Source of the DNA: an uncultured Eubacteriales bacterium
GTDB lineage: Bacteria; Bacillota; Clostridia; Christensenellales; Aristaeellaceae
NCBI GenBank assembly: GCA_900550955.1
Contig: URUF01000031.1
Location: 1-24,003 of the forward strand
Reading direction: 5' to 3'
Length of the DNA: 24,003 nt
Part shown: one piece after another, positions 1-7,934 of the stretch
How positions within the stretch are numbered: the first letter of the stretch is position 1
How the letters are laid out: every line of letters starts with the position of its first letter
The notes under the pieces: generated by a model
The model's database searches: none
What the model was told of the DNA's origin: nothing
What the model saw: the letters and a program-made list of their open reading frames with translations, nothing else
Position numbers and translations under genes: made by a program

Positions 1-7
1 GAAAAGA

Positions 8-27
8 TCGCCGTAGGCGAGCTTTTT
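8..27. terminator. Hairpin with GTA triloop and T-run at window start
   Basis: TCGCC (8-12) pairs with GGCGA (16-20) across a GTA loop. After one A/G mismatch, AAAAG at 2-6 can also pair with CTTTT at 22-26. The T-run at 23-27 makes this a possible rho-independent terminator of whatever precedes the phage late region, and it could work in both directions. The window edge may cut part of it. Confidence 0.35.
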
Positions 28-38
28 CGACGGCGCAG

Positions 39-52
39 GGAACATATGTTCC
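39..52. promoter_or_regulatory. Candidate LexA/DinR SOS box
   Basis: A perfect 14-bp palindrome, GGAACATATGTTCC, fits the Gram-positive SOS box consensus CGAACRNRYGTTYC at 13 of 14 positions (only the first C differs). It lies about 80 bp upstream of the small terminase start and just after a terminator-like hairpin. The position suggests LexA control of the phage late genes. No convincing -35/-10 pair was identified beside it, so the promoter it would control is not located. Confidence 0.5.
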
Positions 53-131
53 TAAATCGGCGTCCGGGGGAGAGAGCCCAGGGCGCTTTTTGAGTTGGCA
101 AAAGGAGGGCGGCGAAGGCCGGAGGCCGGGT

Positions 132-536
132 ATGGGAAACGGACGAATGGCGGAGGGGCTGGACTGGGAGCGGCGGGAGGCCGCGCGGATGCTGGCCGAC
201 GGGATGAGCGCCGCGGAGGCGGCGGAAAGGCTTGGGCGGCATGAAAACACGATTTACCGCTGGATGAAGCGCGCGGAGGTGCGAAGGGCGTACCGGGAGG
301 CGGTGATGCGGCGGGCGGCGGTGAGCTATGCGCGGGCGGTGAAGCGGCTGAGCGCGCAGGTGGACGACGAGAACGCGCAGGTGGCGCAGCGCGCGGCCAA
401 GGAAGTGATGGAGCGCTTTGGCGACGCGCTGATGAAGGAGAGCGACGGGGAGATTGTGGTGCGCGTGGAGGGCGCGCCGGAGCTTGGCATGCCCGAGGAG
501 GCGAGGGAGGACGACGGAATACACGATCACATATGA
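132..536 (+). CDS. Terminase small subunit (putative)
   Basis: This 134-aa protein probably recognises phage DNA and recruits the large terminase at the start of packaging. An N-terminal helix-turn-helix is visible around residues 13-45 (a DGMSAAEAAERLGRHENTIYRW-type pattern, typical of small terminases), followed by a helical, Ala/Arg-rich oligomerisation-type segment. It sits directly before the large terminase and overlaps it. The ATG at 132 was chosen because GGAGG at 121-125 lies 6 nt upstream; a TTG at 90 in the same frame lacks support. Family assignment rests on the HTH and gene order rather than a strong signature. Confidence 0.72.
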   Translation: MGNGRMAEGLDWERREAARMLADGMSAAEAAERLGRHENTIYRWMKRAEVRRAYREAVMRRAAVSYARAVKRLSAQVDDENAQVAQRAAKEVMERFGDALMKESDGEIVVRVEGAPELGMPEEAREDDGIHDHI

Positions 537-1923
537 GCCGACGGAAAAGCAGAGGCTGTTTCACGCGTCAAGGGCGGACGAGGTGCTGTTTGGCGGGGCG
601 GCCGGCGGCGGCAAGAGCAAGGCGATTGTGATGGACGCGCTGTTGAGGTGCCTGACCTATGCGGGGACGCACGCCTACATTTTTAGGCGGACATATGCGG
701 AGCTGGAGGACACGGTGATACGCGAGGCGAAGGCGAGCTATCCCGAGGGGCTATGCAGCTACAACGCGGGCAGGCATGAGATGGCGCTGCCCAATGGGAG
801 CATGATTCACTTTAGGCACTGCGCGAAGGCGGCGGACATGTACCATTACAAGGGCGCGGAGATACAGTGGCTGTATTTTGACGAGCTGACGAGCTTTGAG
901 AGCGAGATATACGACTTTTTGAAAACGCGGCTGCGCGCGAAGAAGAGCCTGGGCGTGAGGCCGCTGGTGAGGAGCAGCTCCAACCCGGGGGACATTGGGC
1001 ATGCGTGGGTGAAGCGGATGTTTGTGGACGCGGCCCCCTACCTGGCGATGAACGAGCGGGTGGTGAGGAGCCGCGCAAACGGGCGCAGGAAGGTATACCG
1101 CACGCAGTACATCCCCTCGCTGGCAACGGAAAACCCGCACATTGGCGAGGACTACCTATTGCAGCTGGAAACCAAGCCGGAGGCGTTGAGAAGGGCGCTA
1201 TTGAACGGGGACTGGGACGCGTTTGAGGGGCAGGTATTCACCGAGTGGGCGGACAGGCCGGAGCATTACCGCGACCGGCGATGGACGCATGTGGTGGAGC
1301 CCTTTGAGATACCGGTTACGTGGCCGCGGTACATGAGCTTTGACCACGGGTATTCGCGGCCGTTCAGCGTTGGGTGGTGGGCGGTGGCCCCTTCGGGGGC
1401 GGCGTACCGCTACCGGGAATGGTACGGATGCGAGCCGGGGAGGGCGAACACGGGGCTGAAGCTGACCCCGGCGGAGATTGCGGCGGGGATTATCGCCAGG
1501 GAAGGGGAGGAGATGCGGGACAACCTGCGGGTGGACCGCGTGGCCGACCCGGCGATTTTTGACCGGTCGCGCGGGGAGAGCGTGGCCCAGCAGATGGAGC
1601 CGCAGGCGGGCAGGCCGGGCGTGTACTTCAGGCCCGGGGACAACACGCGGCTGGCGGGCAAGATGCAGATGCATGAAAGGCTGCGCTTTGACGGCGAGGG
1701 CCGGGCGATGCTGTATGCGTTTTCGACGTGCAGGGACTTTATACGCACGGTGCCCGCGCTGCCGTATTCGGCGGCGACGCCGGAGGACATAGACACGGAC
1801 GCGGAGGACCACGCCTACGACGAGGCGCGGTATTTTTTGATGGCGATGCCCTCGCCCGGCCGGGCGGCGCCCAGGGGAAGGGCGATGGAATACGACCCGT
1901 TTGAGGAAAACAGGAGGGGATGA
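484..1923 (+). CDS. Terminase large subunit (packaging ATPase/nuclease)
   Basis: This is the motor that pumps DNA into the prohead and cuts concatemers. Counting from the TTG at 484 (479 aa), the Walker A GGAAGGGKS is at 37-45, the Walker B WLYFDE at 129-134 and the coupling motif SSSNPGD at 164-170. The RNase H-like nuclease domain has acidic residues at D287 (MSFDHGYS), D355 (ADPAIFD) and D446 (HAYDEARY). This matches Terminase_6-type large subunits. The start is uncertain: recognisable homology begins only near YEPTEKQ (about nt 532), there is no ATG or GTG in frame before it, and TTGs at 454 and 484 lie inside the small terminase gene. The 484 start has GGAGGG 11 nt upstream. Confidence 0.93.
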   Translation: MACPRRRGRTTEYTITYEPTEKQRLFHASRADEVLFGGAAGGGKSKAIVMDALLRCLTYAGTHAYIFRRTYAELEDTVIREAKASYPEGLCSYNAGRHEMALPNGSMIHFRHCAKAADMYHYKGAEIQWLYFDELTSFESEIYDFLKTRLRAKKSLGVRPLVRSSSNPGDIGHAWVKRMFVDAAPYLAMNERVVRSRANGRRKVYRTQYIPSLATENPHIGEDYLLQLETKPEALRRALLNGDWDAFEGQVFTEWADRPEHYRDRRWTHVVEPFEIPVTWPRYMSFDHGYSRPFSVGWWAVAPSGAAYRYREWYGCEPGRANTGLKLTPAEIAAGIIAREGEEMRDNLRVDRVADPAIFDRSRGESVAQQMEPQAGRPGVYFRPGDNTRLAGKMQMHERLRFDGEGRAMLYAFSTCRDFIRTVPALPYSAATPEDIDTDAEDHAYDEARYFLMAMPSPGRAAPRGRAMEYDPFEENRRG

Positions 1924-1924
1924 C

Positions 1925-3712
1925 ATGACGGCGGAGGAACGGCGGTTGAGGGACGAGGCCTACGGGCGGCTGCGCATATGGCGGGACGGCTGCCGGGAGA
2001 TGCACGAGCGGGCGCGGGAGGCGCGCAGGATATTGCTATTGGAGGACCCCAAGCAGGACGCGGGGCGCAGGGGGCTGGACAAGCGGACGATTCAGTTACA
2101 GACGCTAAAATCGACCTTCAACAACTGCGTGGCAGACCAGATGGACAACATGCCCGACGCGGTGATGTTGCCGGAAACGCGGGGCCTGGAGGCGGTGGCC
2201 GAGGACTTGACGGATGTGGTGCGCTTTGTGATGGCGCTGAACAACTACGAAAGCCTGCACCGCCGCCGCGTGGAGGACTGCTTTTGCACGGGCACGGCGG
2301 TGACGCAGGTGGCGTGGGACGGCGACATGGACGGCGGGCGCGGGAACGTGGCGGTGATACGCTGGCCGGTGGAGGCGTTTTTGTGGGACCCGGCGGCGGA
2401 GAGCATTCAGGAGGCGCGGGCGGTGTTCAAGGTGAGCTGGCACCCGATGAGCTGGTTTGCGCAGCACTATCCCAAGAAGACGGCGGAAATAGGCGGCGAC
2501 GAGGGCGAGTACAGCGGGCTGGGCCTGCCGGACGGGCGGGAGCCAAGCCGCCCGGCGGACGAGGACAGGGCGATGCTGCTGGAATACTGGTACCGGCTAT
2601 ACGACGCGCGGGAGCGGCGGTATACCATCAACGTGGCGTACCTGGCGGGCGGCACGGTGCTGAGCGACAGCCGGGACGTGTACAGGCACGGGAAATATCC
2701 CTTTGTGCTGGACGTGTATACGCCCATCGAGGGCATTCCCGTGGGCGACGGGCTGGTGCAGGAGCTGGCCCCGGTGATGCGCTATGTGAACCGCTACGCC
2801 AGCTACATAGACATGAACCTGCGCATGGCCAGCAAGGGCAGGCTGCTGGTGAACCGCAACGCGGGACTGGACAAGGAAGCGCTGCTGGACTGGGAAACGG
2901 ATGTGGTGGAGGGCGACAGGATAGACCCAAGCGCCCTGCAATGGCTGCAAACCCAGCCCTTTGGCACGATGGCGGCGCGGCAGATGCTGCAGCTGCAGAC
3001 CGACATTAAGCAGGACAGCGGGCAGAACCAGTTTACGCGCGGCGAAACGGCGGGCGGCGTGACGGCGGCCAGCGCCATAAGCGCCCTGCAGGAGGCGGGC
3101 GGGAAGCTGACGCGGCTGCGCACGAGCGTTTTGAACCAGGGGTACAGGGCGATTGTGGAGCAGGTGATGTGGCTGATCAGCCAGTTTTACGACAGGCGGC
3201 GGGTATTGTTTATTACCGGGCGGGAGGCGGGACGGGCGCGCGAGGTGGACGCGAGCCCCGAAAGGCTGTTTGGCGCGGCCGCGCCGGGCGCGCCTCTGCC
3301 GCCGCCGCCCTATACCGTGCAGGTGCAGGTGCAAAGGCGCAACCCGTTGAGGCAGCAGGCGCAGAACGAGCTGTTTTTGCAGGCCTACGAGATGAGCGCG
3401 AAGGCGGGGCAGGCGTTCCCGTTGAGCATGCTGTTTGAGCTGTTGCAGGTGGACGGCAAGGAGCGGGTGCTGCCGGTGATACGCGCCAACGAGGCGACGC
3501 TTGCGCGCCTGGAGGCGCTGGAAGCGGAGAACGAGGAGCTAAAGGCCATGTGCGGGGAGGCGGATGCGCTGATGGCGCGGATGCGCGAGGGCGCGGCGCG
3601 GCAGCAGGCGGAGATGGCGAGGGCCGTGAGCGGGCCGGAGGCGGAAAGGAAGCCGGAGGCGGCGGTTAGGAAGGAAAAGGAGGATGTTGAGGATGGAGAG
3701 CGCATGGCGTGA
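1925..3712 (+). CDS. Portal protein
   Basis: This 595-aa protein should form the dodecameric portal at the capsid vertex through which DNA enters and leaves. Its position after the large terminase, its length and the internal pattern (helical N-terminus, then a beta-rich stretch with WPVEAFLWDP and VFKVSWHPMSWF near residues 145-180, then the ETAGGVTAASAISALQEAGG stem region near 380-400) fit the portals of P22-like and related short-tailed phages. The last 75 residues hold a predicted coiled coil (about 524-568) and a charged tail. The ATG at 1925 follows AGGAGGGG at 1911-1918 and overlaps nothing; upstream in-frame codons lack a ribosome site. The stop overlaps the start of the next gene. 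Confidence 0.85.
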   Translation: MTAEERRLRDEAYGRLRIWRDGCREMHERAREARRILLLEDPKQDAGRRGLDKRTIQLQTLKSTFNNCVADQMDNMPDAVMLPETRGLEAVAEDLTDVVRFVMALNNYESLHRRRVEDCFCTGTAVTQVAWDGDMDGGRGNVAVIRWPVEAFLWDPAAESIQEARAVFKVSWHPMSWFAQHYPKKTAEIGGDEGEYSGLGLPDGREPSRPADEDRAMLLEYWYRLYDARERRYTINVAYLAGGTVLSDSRDVYRHGKYPFVLDVYTPIEGIPVGDGLVQELAPVMRYVNRYASYIDMNLRMASKGRLLVNRNAGLDKEALLDWETDVVEGDRIDPSALQWLQTQPFGTMAARQMLQLQTDIKQDSGQNQFTRGETAGGVTAASAISALQEAGGKLTRLRTSVLNQGYRAIVEQVMWLISQFYDRRRVLFITGREAGRAREVDASPERLFGAAAPGAPLPPPPYTVQVQVQRRNPLRQQAQNELFLQAYEMSAKAGQAFPLSMLFELLQVDGKERVLPVIRANEATLARLEALEAENEELKAMCGEADALMARMREGAARQQAEMARAVSGPEAERKPEAAVRKEKEDVEDGERMA

Positions 3713-4319
3713 GGGCGCGCAGGGCGCGGGGATGATTGCGGACGGCGCGGGCTTTGAGGGAGCGGGCTTTGAGGGCGCGACAGCAGCGGCGGCAGCGGCG
3801 GGCATGGGTCGGGGGTATGCGGGCGCTAGGAACGGCGGCGCGGCGGGCCTTGAGGGTGCGGGCTTTGATGGCGCGGCGGTAGTGGCGGGCATGGGTCGGG
3901 GATATGCGGGCGCTGGGGGTGCCGCGGCAGAAGGCTTTGCGCCCGGCGGGCCTGAGGCGGCCGGGGGCGAGGATGAGGCGGCGCGCCAGGCCGGGCCGGC
4001 GGCGGGCGGCGGGGAGGCGCTGCGGATGAAGGCGCAGGCCCTGCTTTCGCAGGCAGAGGCGATACGGGCGGTGAGCGGCGTGGATGTGATGGCGCTGTTT
4101 GACACGGACGTGGACGTGCGCGGGCGCGTGTTGAGCGGGGAATGGGACTTTGTGGACGTGTGGCGGGACGCCGGAGGGCGCGCCGAACCGCCCGCGCCCG
4201 TGCGCGCGCCCAACGGGGGCGGCCTGGGCGGCATGAATATTGGGCGCATGGACAGCCGCCAGTTTGAGAAGCTGGATGCGGTGCTGAGGCAGGGAGGAAC
4301 GCTGGATATGAGATGGTGA
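3693..4319 (+). CDS. Repeat-bearing protein in scaffold position
   Basis: This 208-aa protein is not recognised by sequence. It lies between portal and major capsid genes, where a scaffolding protein or assembly protease would be expected, so scaffolding is a positional guess. The N-terminal half is Gly/Ala-rich and carries an imperfect duplication with a period of 29 residues (87 bp): GMGRGYAGA occurs twice, each preceded by GAGF-type units. The C-terminal half is more ordinary, with a helix near ALRMKAQALLSQAEAIRAV followed by an acidic VDVMALFDTDVDVRGRVL segment. The ATG at 3693 was preferred because AAAGGAGG (3676-3683) abuts the alternative ATG at 3684 with no spacing. The gene overlaps the portal stop by 20 nt, which suggests translational coupling. 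Confidence 0.6.
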   Translation: MESAWREGAQGAGMIADGAGFEGAGFEGATAAAAAAGMGRGYAGARNGGAAGLEGAGFDGAAVVAGMGRGYAGAGGAAAEGFAPGGPEAAGGEDEAARQAGPAAGGGEALRMKAQALLSQAEAIRAVSGVDVMALFDTDVDVRGRVLSGEWDFVDVWRDAGGRAEPPAPVRAPNGGGLGGMNIGRMDSRQFEKLDAVLRQGGTLDMRW

Positions 4320-4605
4320 GGGTGCGCGGAGAGGCGTGAAGGCTATGAGGGCGTTGATTTTTTGTGGGTTGAGGCAGGGCGGATGCCCATGGGATATCTG
4401 CGCTTTTGCGCAGGCGAGGGCGCGGCGGGGCGGGATGCGCGCCTCGGACGGGGGTTCAACCGGCGGGGCGTGAGAAGCACGGCGCTTGTTTGCGGCCAGG
4501 CCTGCGGGCAGCCTTCGCCTGTGGCGGACGGACGGCAGGGCAGCGACCGCTGGGGCTTGCCGCGCTTGAGGGGATATTGGCAGAAGAAAGAAGGAGGAAA
4601 TGACA
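4320..4605. other. Non-coding spacer before the capsid gene
   Basis: About 285 bp with no convincing gene. An 85-aa frame crosses it but has no ribosome site and overlaps the capsid start. It can form a hairpin of CTGCGC (4398-4403) and GCGCAG (4408-4413) around a TTTT loop, and an alternative long-range pairing of CAGGCGA (4411-4417) with TCGCCTG (4515-4521). No terminator T-run or clear promoter was seen. It may act as a leader for the highly expressed capsid mRNA, but this is inference. Confidence 0.4.
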
Positions 4606-5826
4606 ATGGCGATTTTTGAGAACATGAACTACACCACCAGCCGCGGCGTGGCGCCGGGCGTGGTGGACTACTACGAGCGCACGCTATTGGAGAATGCGAA
4701 GCCGGAGATGGTGCACAGCCGCGACGCGCAGAAGCGCACGCTACCGGCGCACAACGGCAAGCATGTGCAGTTTAGGCGCTTTACGCCGTATGAGGCGAGC
4801 ACGGAGCCGCTGAAGGAGGGCGTGACCCCCAAGGGCCAGGAGATTGGCCAGACGGCGTTTACGGTGATGGTGAAGCCCTATGGCCGCCACGTGGAGCTGA
4901 CGGACGAGCTGAACTTTTACCAGCTGGACAACATGCACAGGGAGGTGGCGAAGCTGCTTTCCGACCAGGCGGCGCTGAGCCTGGATACCATCTGCCGCGA
5001 CGCGCTGTGCGCGGGGCTGAACGTGCAGTATGCGGGCGGCCGCGCGAGCCGCGGCGCGATTGGGGCGCAGGACAAGCTGACCCCGGCGGAGGTGAAGAAG
5101 GCCGTGCGCACGCTGCGCCGCGCCAACTGCAAGCCGTTTGCGGACGGGTTCTATCACGCGATTATCCATCCCGACGCGGTGTACGACCTGACGGACGACC
5201 CCAACTGGATTGACGTGGCGAAGTACCAGGACAAGGGCAAGATTGAGCGCTACGAGCTGGGCTGCCTGTATAAGGTGAAGTTTTTTGAGAGCACCAACGC
5301 CAAGGTATTTGGCGGGGAGAGCTATGTGGTGGGCGAGAAGGCGAAGCTTACCGTGACGGCGGTGGACGCGGGCAGGCGCGCGGCGACGGTGCAGGAGAGC
5401 CTGACGGAGGATGAGGCGCGCGCCCTTGCGGGCAGGCTGGTGGAGGTGGTATGCGGCGAGGCGGGAACGCCCATGTGCGTGGAGCGCGTGGACGCGCAGA
5501 AAAAGGAAATCATCTTCCGCTGGATGCCGGGGGAGAGCGTGAGCGCGGGCTGGGCTGCGGGCGCGACGGTGGTTCCCACGGGGGCCGGGGCCTCCGGCGA
5601 GCCGGTGTACGGCACGCTGATTTACGGCCAGGACGCTTACGGCGATATCGAGCTGGGCGGCATGGGCAAGAATGTGAAGATTATTATCAACCCGCCGGGC
5701 TCGTCCGGGGCGGCGGATCCGCTGGAGCAGCGCGGCACGATCGCATGGAAGGTGCGCGGCTTTGCATGCGCGATTTTGCAGGACGCGTTCATTGTAAGGC
5801 TGGAGCATGCTTGCAGCAGAGGGTAA
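4606..5826 (+). CDS. Major capsid protein, N4-gp56 family
   Basis: This 406-aa protein builds the icosahedral shell. The N-terminal pattern (MNYTTSRGVAPGVVDYYERTLLENAKP, residues 8-33), HVELTDELNFYQLD near 95-108 and the C-terminal YGTLIYGQDAYGDIEL (335-350) plus GTIAWKVRGFACAILQDAFIVRLE are characteristic of the N4-gp56 major capsid family. Residues of about 240-333 form a beta-rich segment that may be an inserted surface domain. The ATG at 4606 was chosen because AAGGAGG (4591-4597) is 8 nt upstream; the ATG at 4600 is only 2 nt from it. The gene is preceded by an unusual 285-bp spacer in an otherwise compact region. Confidence 0.88.
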   Translation: MAIFENMNYTTSRGVAPGVVDYYERTLLENAKPEMVHSRDAQKRTLPAHNGKHVQFRRFTPYEASTEPLKEGVTPKGQEIGQTAFTVMVKPYGRHVELTDELNFYQLDNMHREVAKLLSDQAALSLDTICRDALCAGLNVQYAGGRASRGAIGAQDKLTPAEVKKAVRTLRRANCKPFADGFYHAIIHPDAVYDLTDDPNWIDVAKYQDKGKIERYELGCLYKVKFFESTNAKVFGGESYVVGEKAKLTVTAVDAGRRAATVQESLTEDEARALAGRLVEVVCGEAGTPMCVERVDAQKKEIIFRWMPGESVSAGWAAGATVVPTGAGASGEPVYGTLIYGQDAYGDIELGGMGKNVKIIINPPGSSGAADPLEQRGTIAWKVRGFACAILQDAFIVRLEHACSRG

Positions 5827-5860
5827 GCTGTTGAAAAGGAAAAGAAGGAGGAAAAGGCCG

Positions 5861-6043
5861 ATGGAAAAGCGGGCGACCGTGCGCGTGATGCTGCCGCTAT
5901 TGGAGGCGGACGGCGGGGTAAAGGTGGACCAGACCGAGCAGGTGACGATTAACGGGCGGGTGACGAGCATACGCCGGGGCGAGTATGTGGACGTAAAGCC
6001 AGAGGTGTTTGTGCAGCTGAAGCAGCGCTACCCCAACCTGTAA
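5861..6043 (+). CDS. Small phage protein (60 aa), unknown function
   Basis: A 60-aa basic/mixed protein with a VRVMLPLLEADGG start and a VTINGRVTSIRRGEYVDVKPEVFVQLKQRYPNL end, which suggests a small beta-fold rather than a membrane protein. It lies between the capsid and the head-tail adaptor candidate, 34 nt after the capsid stop. The ATG at 5861 has AAGGAGG at 5845-5851 with 9-nt spacing; a longer frame from 5807 would overlap the capsid gene without need. A structural accessory role is likely from position only. Confidence 0.65.
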   Translation: MEKRATVRVMLPLLEADGGVKVDQTEQVTINGRVTSIRRGEYVDVKPEVFVQLKQRYPNL

Positions 6044-6058
6044 GGGAGGCAAGAGGGG

Positions 6059-6448
6059 ATGAACCTGGGGGAGCTGAGGCGGACGGCGCTGTTCCAGACG
6101 AACAACGACGAGGAGGAGCTGGAGGAGCTGGAGCCGCAGTTGACGGAGTATCTAAACGAGGGATATGGGCGGCTATGGCGGGCTTTTGGAGGGGAGGGCG
6201 AATTTGCGCCCTTGAGGCATGACAAAAGCCGCCCCGACGTGCCCGAATGGACGCACCATGCCATTGCGGACTGGGCCACATGGCTGCTGTACCGAAACGG
6301 CAGCGCCCAAAGGCAGGGGCGGGGGCTGGCGTTTCAGCAGGCGTTTGAAGCTGTGCTTGCGCGGGTGCGCGCAATGACGGAGGCGGAAAAGAAGGGTATG
6401 GAAGCGCCGCGCGGGGACGGGCGGCGCTTCCGCCATATACCGGGGTGA
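6059..6448 (+). CDS. Head-tail adaptor/connector candidate
   Basis: This 129-aa protein has a helical N-terminus (MNLGELRRTALFQTNNDEEE) followed by LTEYLNEGYGRLWRAFG and AIADWATWLLYRNGSAQRQ helices. That pattern is common in small connector proteins that bind below the portal, such as the P22 gp4 and gp6-like groups. It sits between the capsid and tail-hub genes, exactly where an adaptor is expected. AGGGAGGC and GAGGGG stand just before the ATG at 6059. The assignment is by pattern and position; no catalytic motif is present. Confidence 0.6.
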   Translation: MNLGELRRTALFQTNNDEEELEELEPQLTEYLNEGYGRLWRAFGGEGEFAPLRHDKSRPDVPEWTHHAIADWATWLLYRNGSAQRQGRGLAFQQAFEAVLARVRAMTEAEKKGMEAPRGDGRRFRHIPG

Positions 6449-6455
6449 GGAAACG

Positions 6456-7931
6456 ATGGCGGGATACAGCGGGGAGATGGCGGCAATTAGGATACCGGCC
6501 TTTCGCGGGCTATGGCAGAGCGGGGACGGCATTGGCACGGACGCGCGCTACGCGGTGGAGGGCGTGAACGCGCTGACCACGGAGGGCGTTTTGAGACCGA
6601 TGGCCCAATGCGCGCTATTGGACGGCGCGCTGCCCGCGCCCATTGAAACGCTGGCGCGGCTGAACAGGCGCTGGCATGCGCAGGCGCGCGACGTGCTGGT
6701 GGCGGCCGCAGGCGGGCAGCTATATTGGATGCTGCCGGGCGGGGAGAGCTGGGAGAAAATGGCGCTTCCGCCGGACTGGGAGGGAGAAGGCTATCAAAGC
6801 AACGTATGGAGCTATGTGACCTACGAGATCAACCCTGAGGGAGCGGACGCGCCGGTGGATGTGCTGCTGATGAGCAATGCGCGGGATGGGATGATTTGCG
6901 TGCGGGGCGACAGCATGGCGGCCAGCGTGGTGAAAACGCCGAAGCGGTTTGGGGTGATAGCGCGGCATGCGGAGCGCATTTGGGGCGGCGCGATTGAGGA
7001 CGACCCGGATATGCTGGCGTATTCCGCGCCGTTTGACCCCTTTAACTGGGAGCAGAACGACGAAAGCCCCGAGGACGGCGCGGGCGATTTGAAGCAGCCC
7101 AGCTGGGACGGGGACAGCTTTACGGCGCTGACCCCGTTTGGCAGCCAGCTGGTGGCCCTAAAGCGCACGCGCGTATGGCGCATTCTGGGCACGAACCCGG
7201 GCGAGTATGTGTTCAAGGAGCAATACGGCGGGGGAACGGCCTACGCGGCCACCGTGGCGGTGGACGGCGCGCGGATTTTGATGCTGGGGCGGGACGGGCT
7301 GATGGCCTACGACGGCGAAAGCGTGACGGCCTATGCGCAGGAGTATGCGCGGGACGTGTTCAGGCGGATGAACGCTGCGGCGCTGAAGGAGGCCTTTGCC
7401 TGCATGTACCGGGGCACGTATTACTGCGCGCTGCCCCTGGACGGGGCCGAGAGGAACAACGCGGTGATTTTGTACAACACGCGGGAGCAAACCTGGCTAT
7501 TGCGCCGGGACATAGAGGTGGAGGCCTTTTTGCCTACGGAGGACGCGCTGTATTTTACCAGCGCCTCCACGCCGGGGCGCGTGTGGCGGTGGCGCGAGGA
7601 GGAGCCGGACGCGCCCTGCGAGCGCATGCGCTGGGTGACGCCGTGGGTGGATTTGGGCTCCAAAAGCCTGAGCAAGGGATGGTTTACGGTTTACATGGCC
7701 GTGGCGTGCGCGGAGCCGGTGGAGGTGGATGTGAGCCTGGAAACGGAAAAGAAAATCAAAACCAGGCGGGTGCGGTTTGAACCCGTGCGGGCGGGGCGGC
7801 AGCCCAGGCAGCGCAAGCTTCGGTTTGGCGGGTGCGGGCGGCAGTTCCGGCTGGTTTTGGAGGGCCGGGAGGGCGCGCCCTGGAGGCTAGTGGGCGGCTT
7901 GCAGGTGGAAACGGAAGCGGAAGGGGACTAG
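6456..7931 (+). CDS. Tail hub/nozzle-like beta-propeller protein (putative)
   Basis: This 491-aa protein is rich in beta strands with recurring blades that contain aromatic and Gly residues (YWMLPGGESWEKM, ERIWGGAIEDDPDMLAYS, TRVWRILGTNPGEYVF, DGLMAYDGES, YTSASTPGRVWRW-like segments). Length, composition and position right after the adaptor resemble the P22 gp10 stabilisation/hub proteins and T7 gp12-type nozzle proteins of short-tailed phages. It would close the portal channel and form the tail stub. The ATG at 6456 lies 5 nt after the preceding stop (6448), with GGTGAGGA upstream. The family link is inferred from pattern, so a general tail protein remains possible. Confidence 0.6.
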   Translation: MAGYSGEMAAIRIPAFRGLWQSGDGIGTDARYAVEGVNALTTEGVLRPMAQCALLDGALPAPIETLARLNRRWHAQARDVLVAAAGGQLYWMLPGGESWEKMALPPDWEGEGYQSNVWSYVTYEINPEGADAPVDVLLMSNARDGMICVRGDSMAASVVKTPKRFGVIARHAERIWGGAIEDDPDMLAYSAPFDPFNWEQNDESPEDGAGDLKQPSWDGDSFTALTPFGSQLVALKRTRVWRILGTNPGEYVFKEQYGGGTAYAATVAVDGARILMLGRDGLMAYDGESVTAYAQEYARDVFRRMNAAALKEAFACMYRGTYYCALPLDGAERNNAVILYNTREQTWLLRRDIEVEAFLPTEDALYFTSASTPGRVWRWREEEPDAPCERMRWVTPWVDLGSKSLSKGWFTVYMAVACAEPVEVDVSLETEKKIKTRRVRFEPVRAGRQPRQRKLRFGGCGRQFRLVLEGREGAPWRLVGGLQVETEAEGD

Positions 7932-7934
7932 AAA

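Noticed and set aside
1198..1926. Long antisense reading frames opposite many phage genes (for example 1198-1926, 2597-3334, 4741-5970, 9842-10582 on the - strand)
   Set aside because: They lack ribosome sites, have unnatural Arg/Pro/His-rich composition and lie opposite genes with clear family motifs. High GC and skewed codon use leave few stops in these frames.
4362..4619. 85-aa reading frame in the spacer before the capsid gene
   Set aside because: No ribosome site, overlaps the capsid start and has no recognisable composition of a folded protein.
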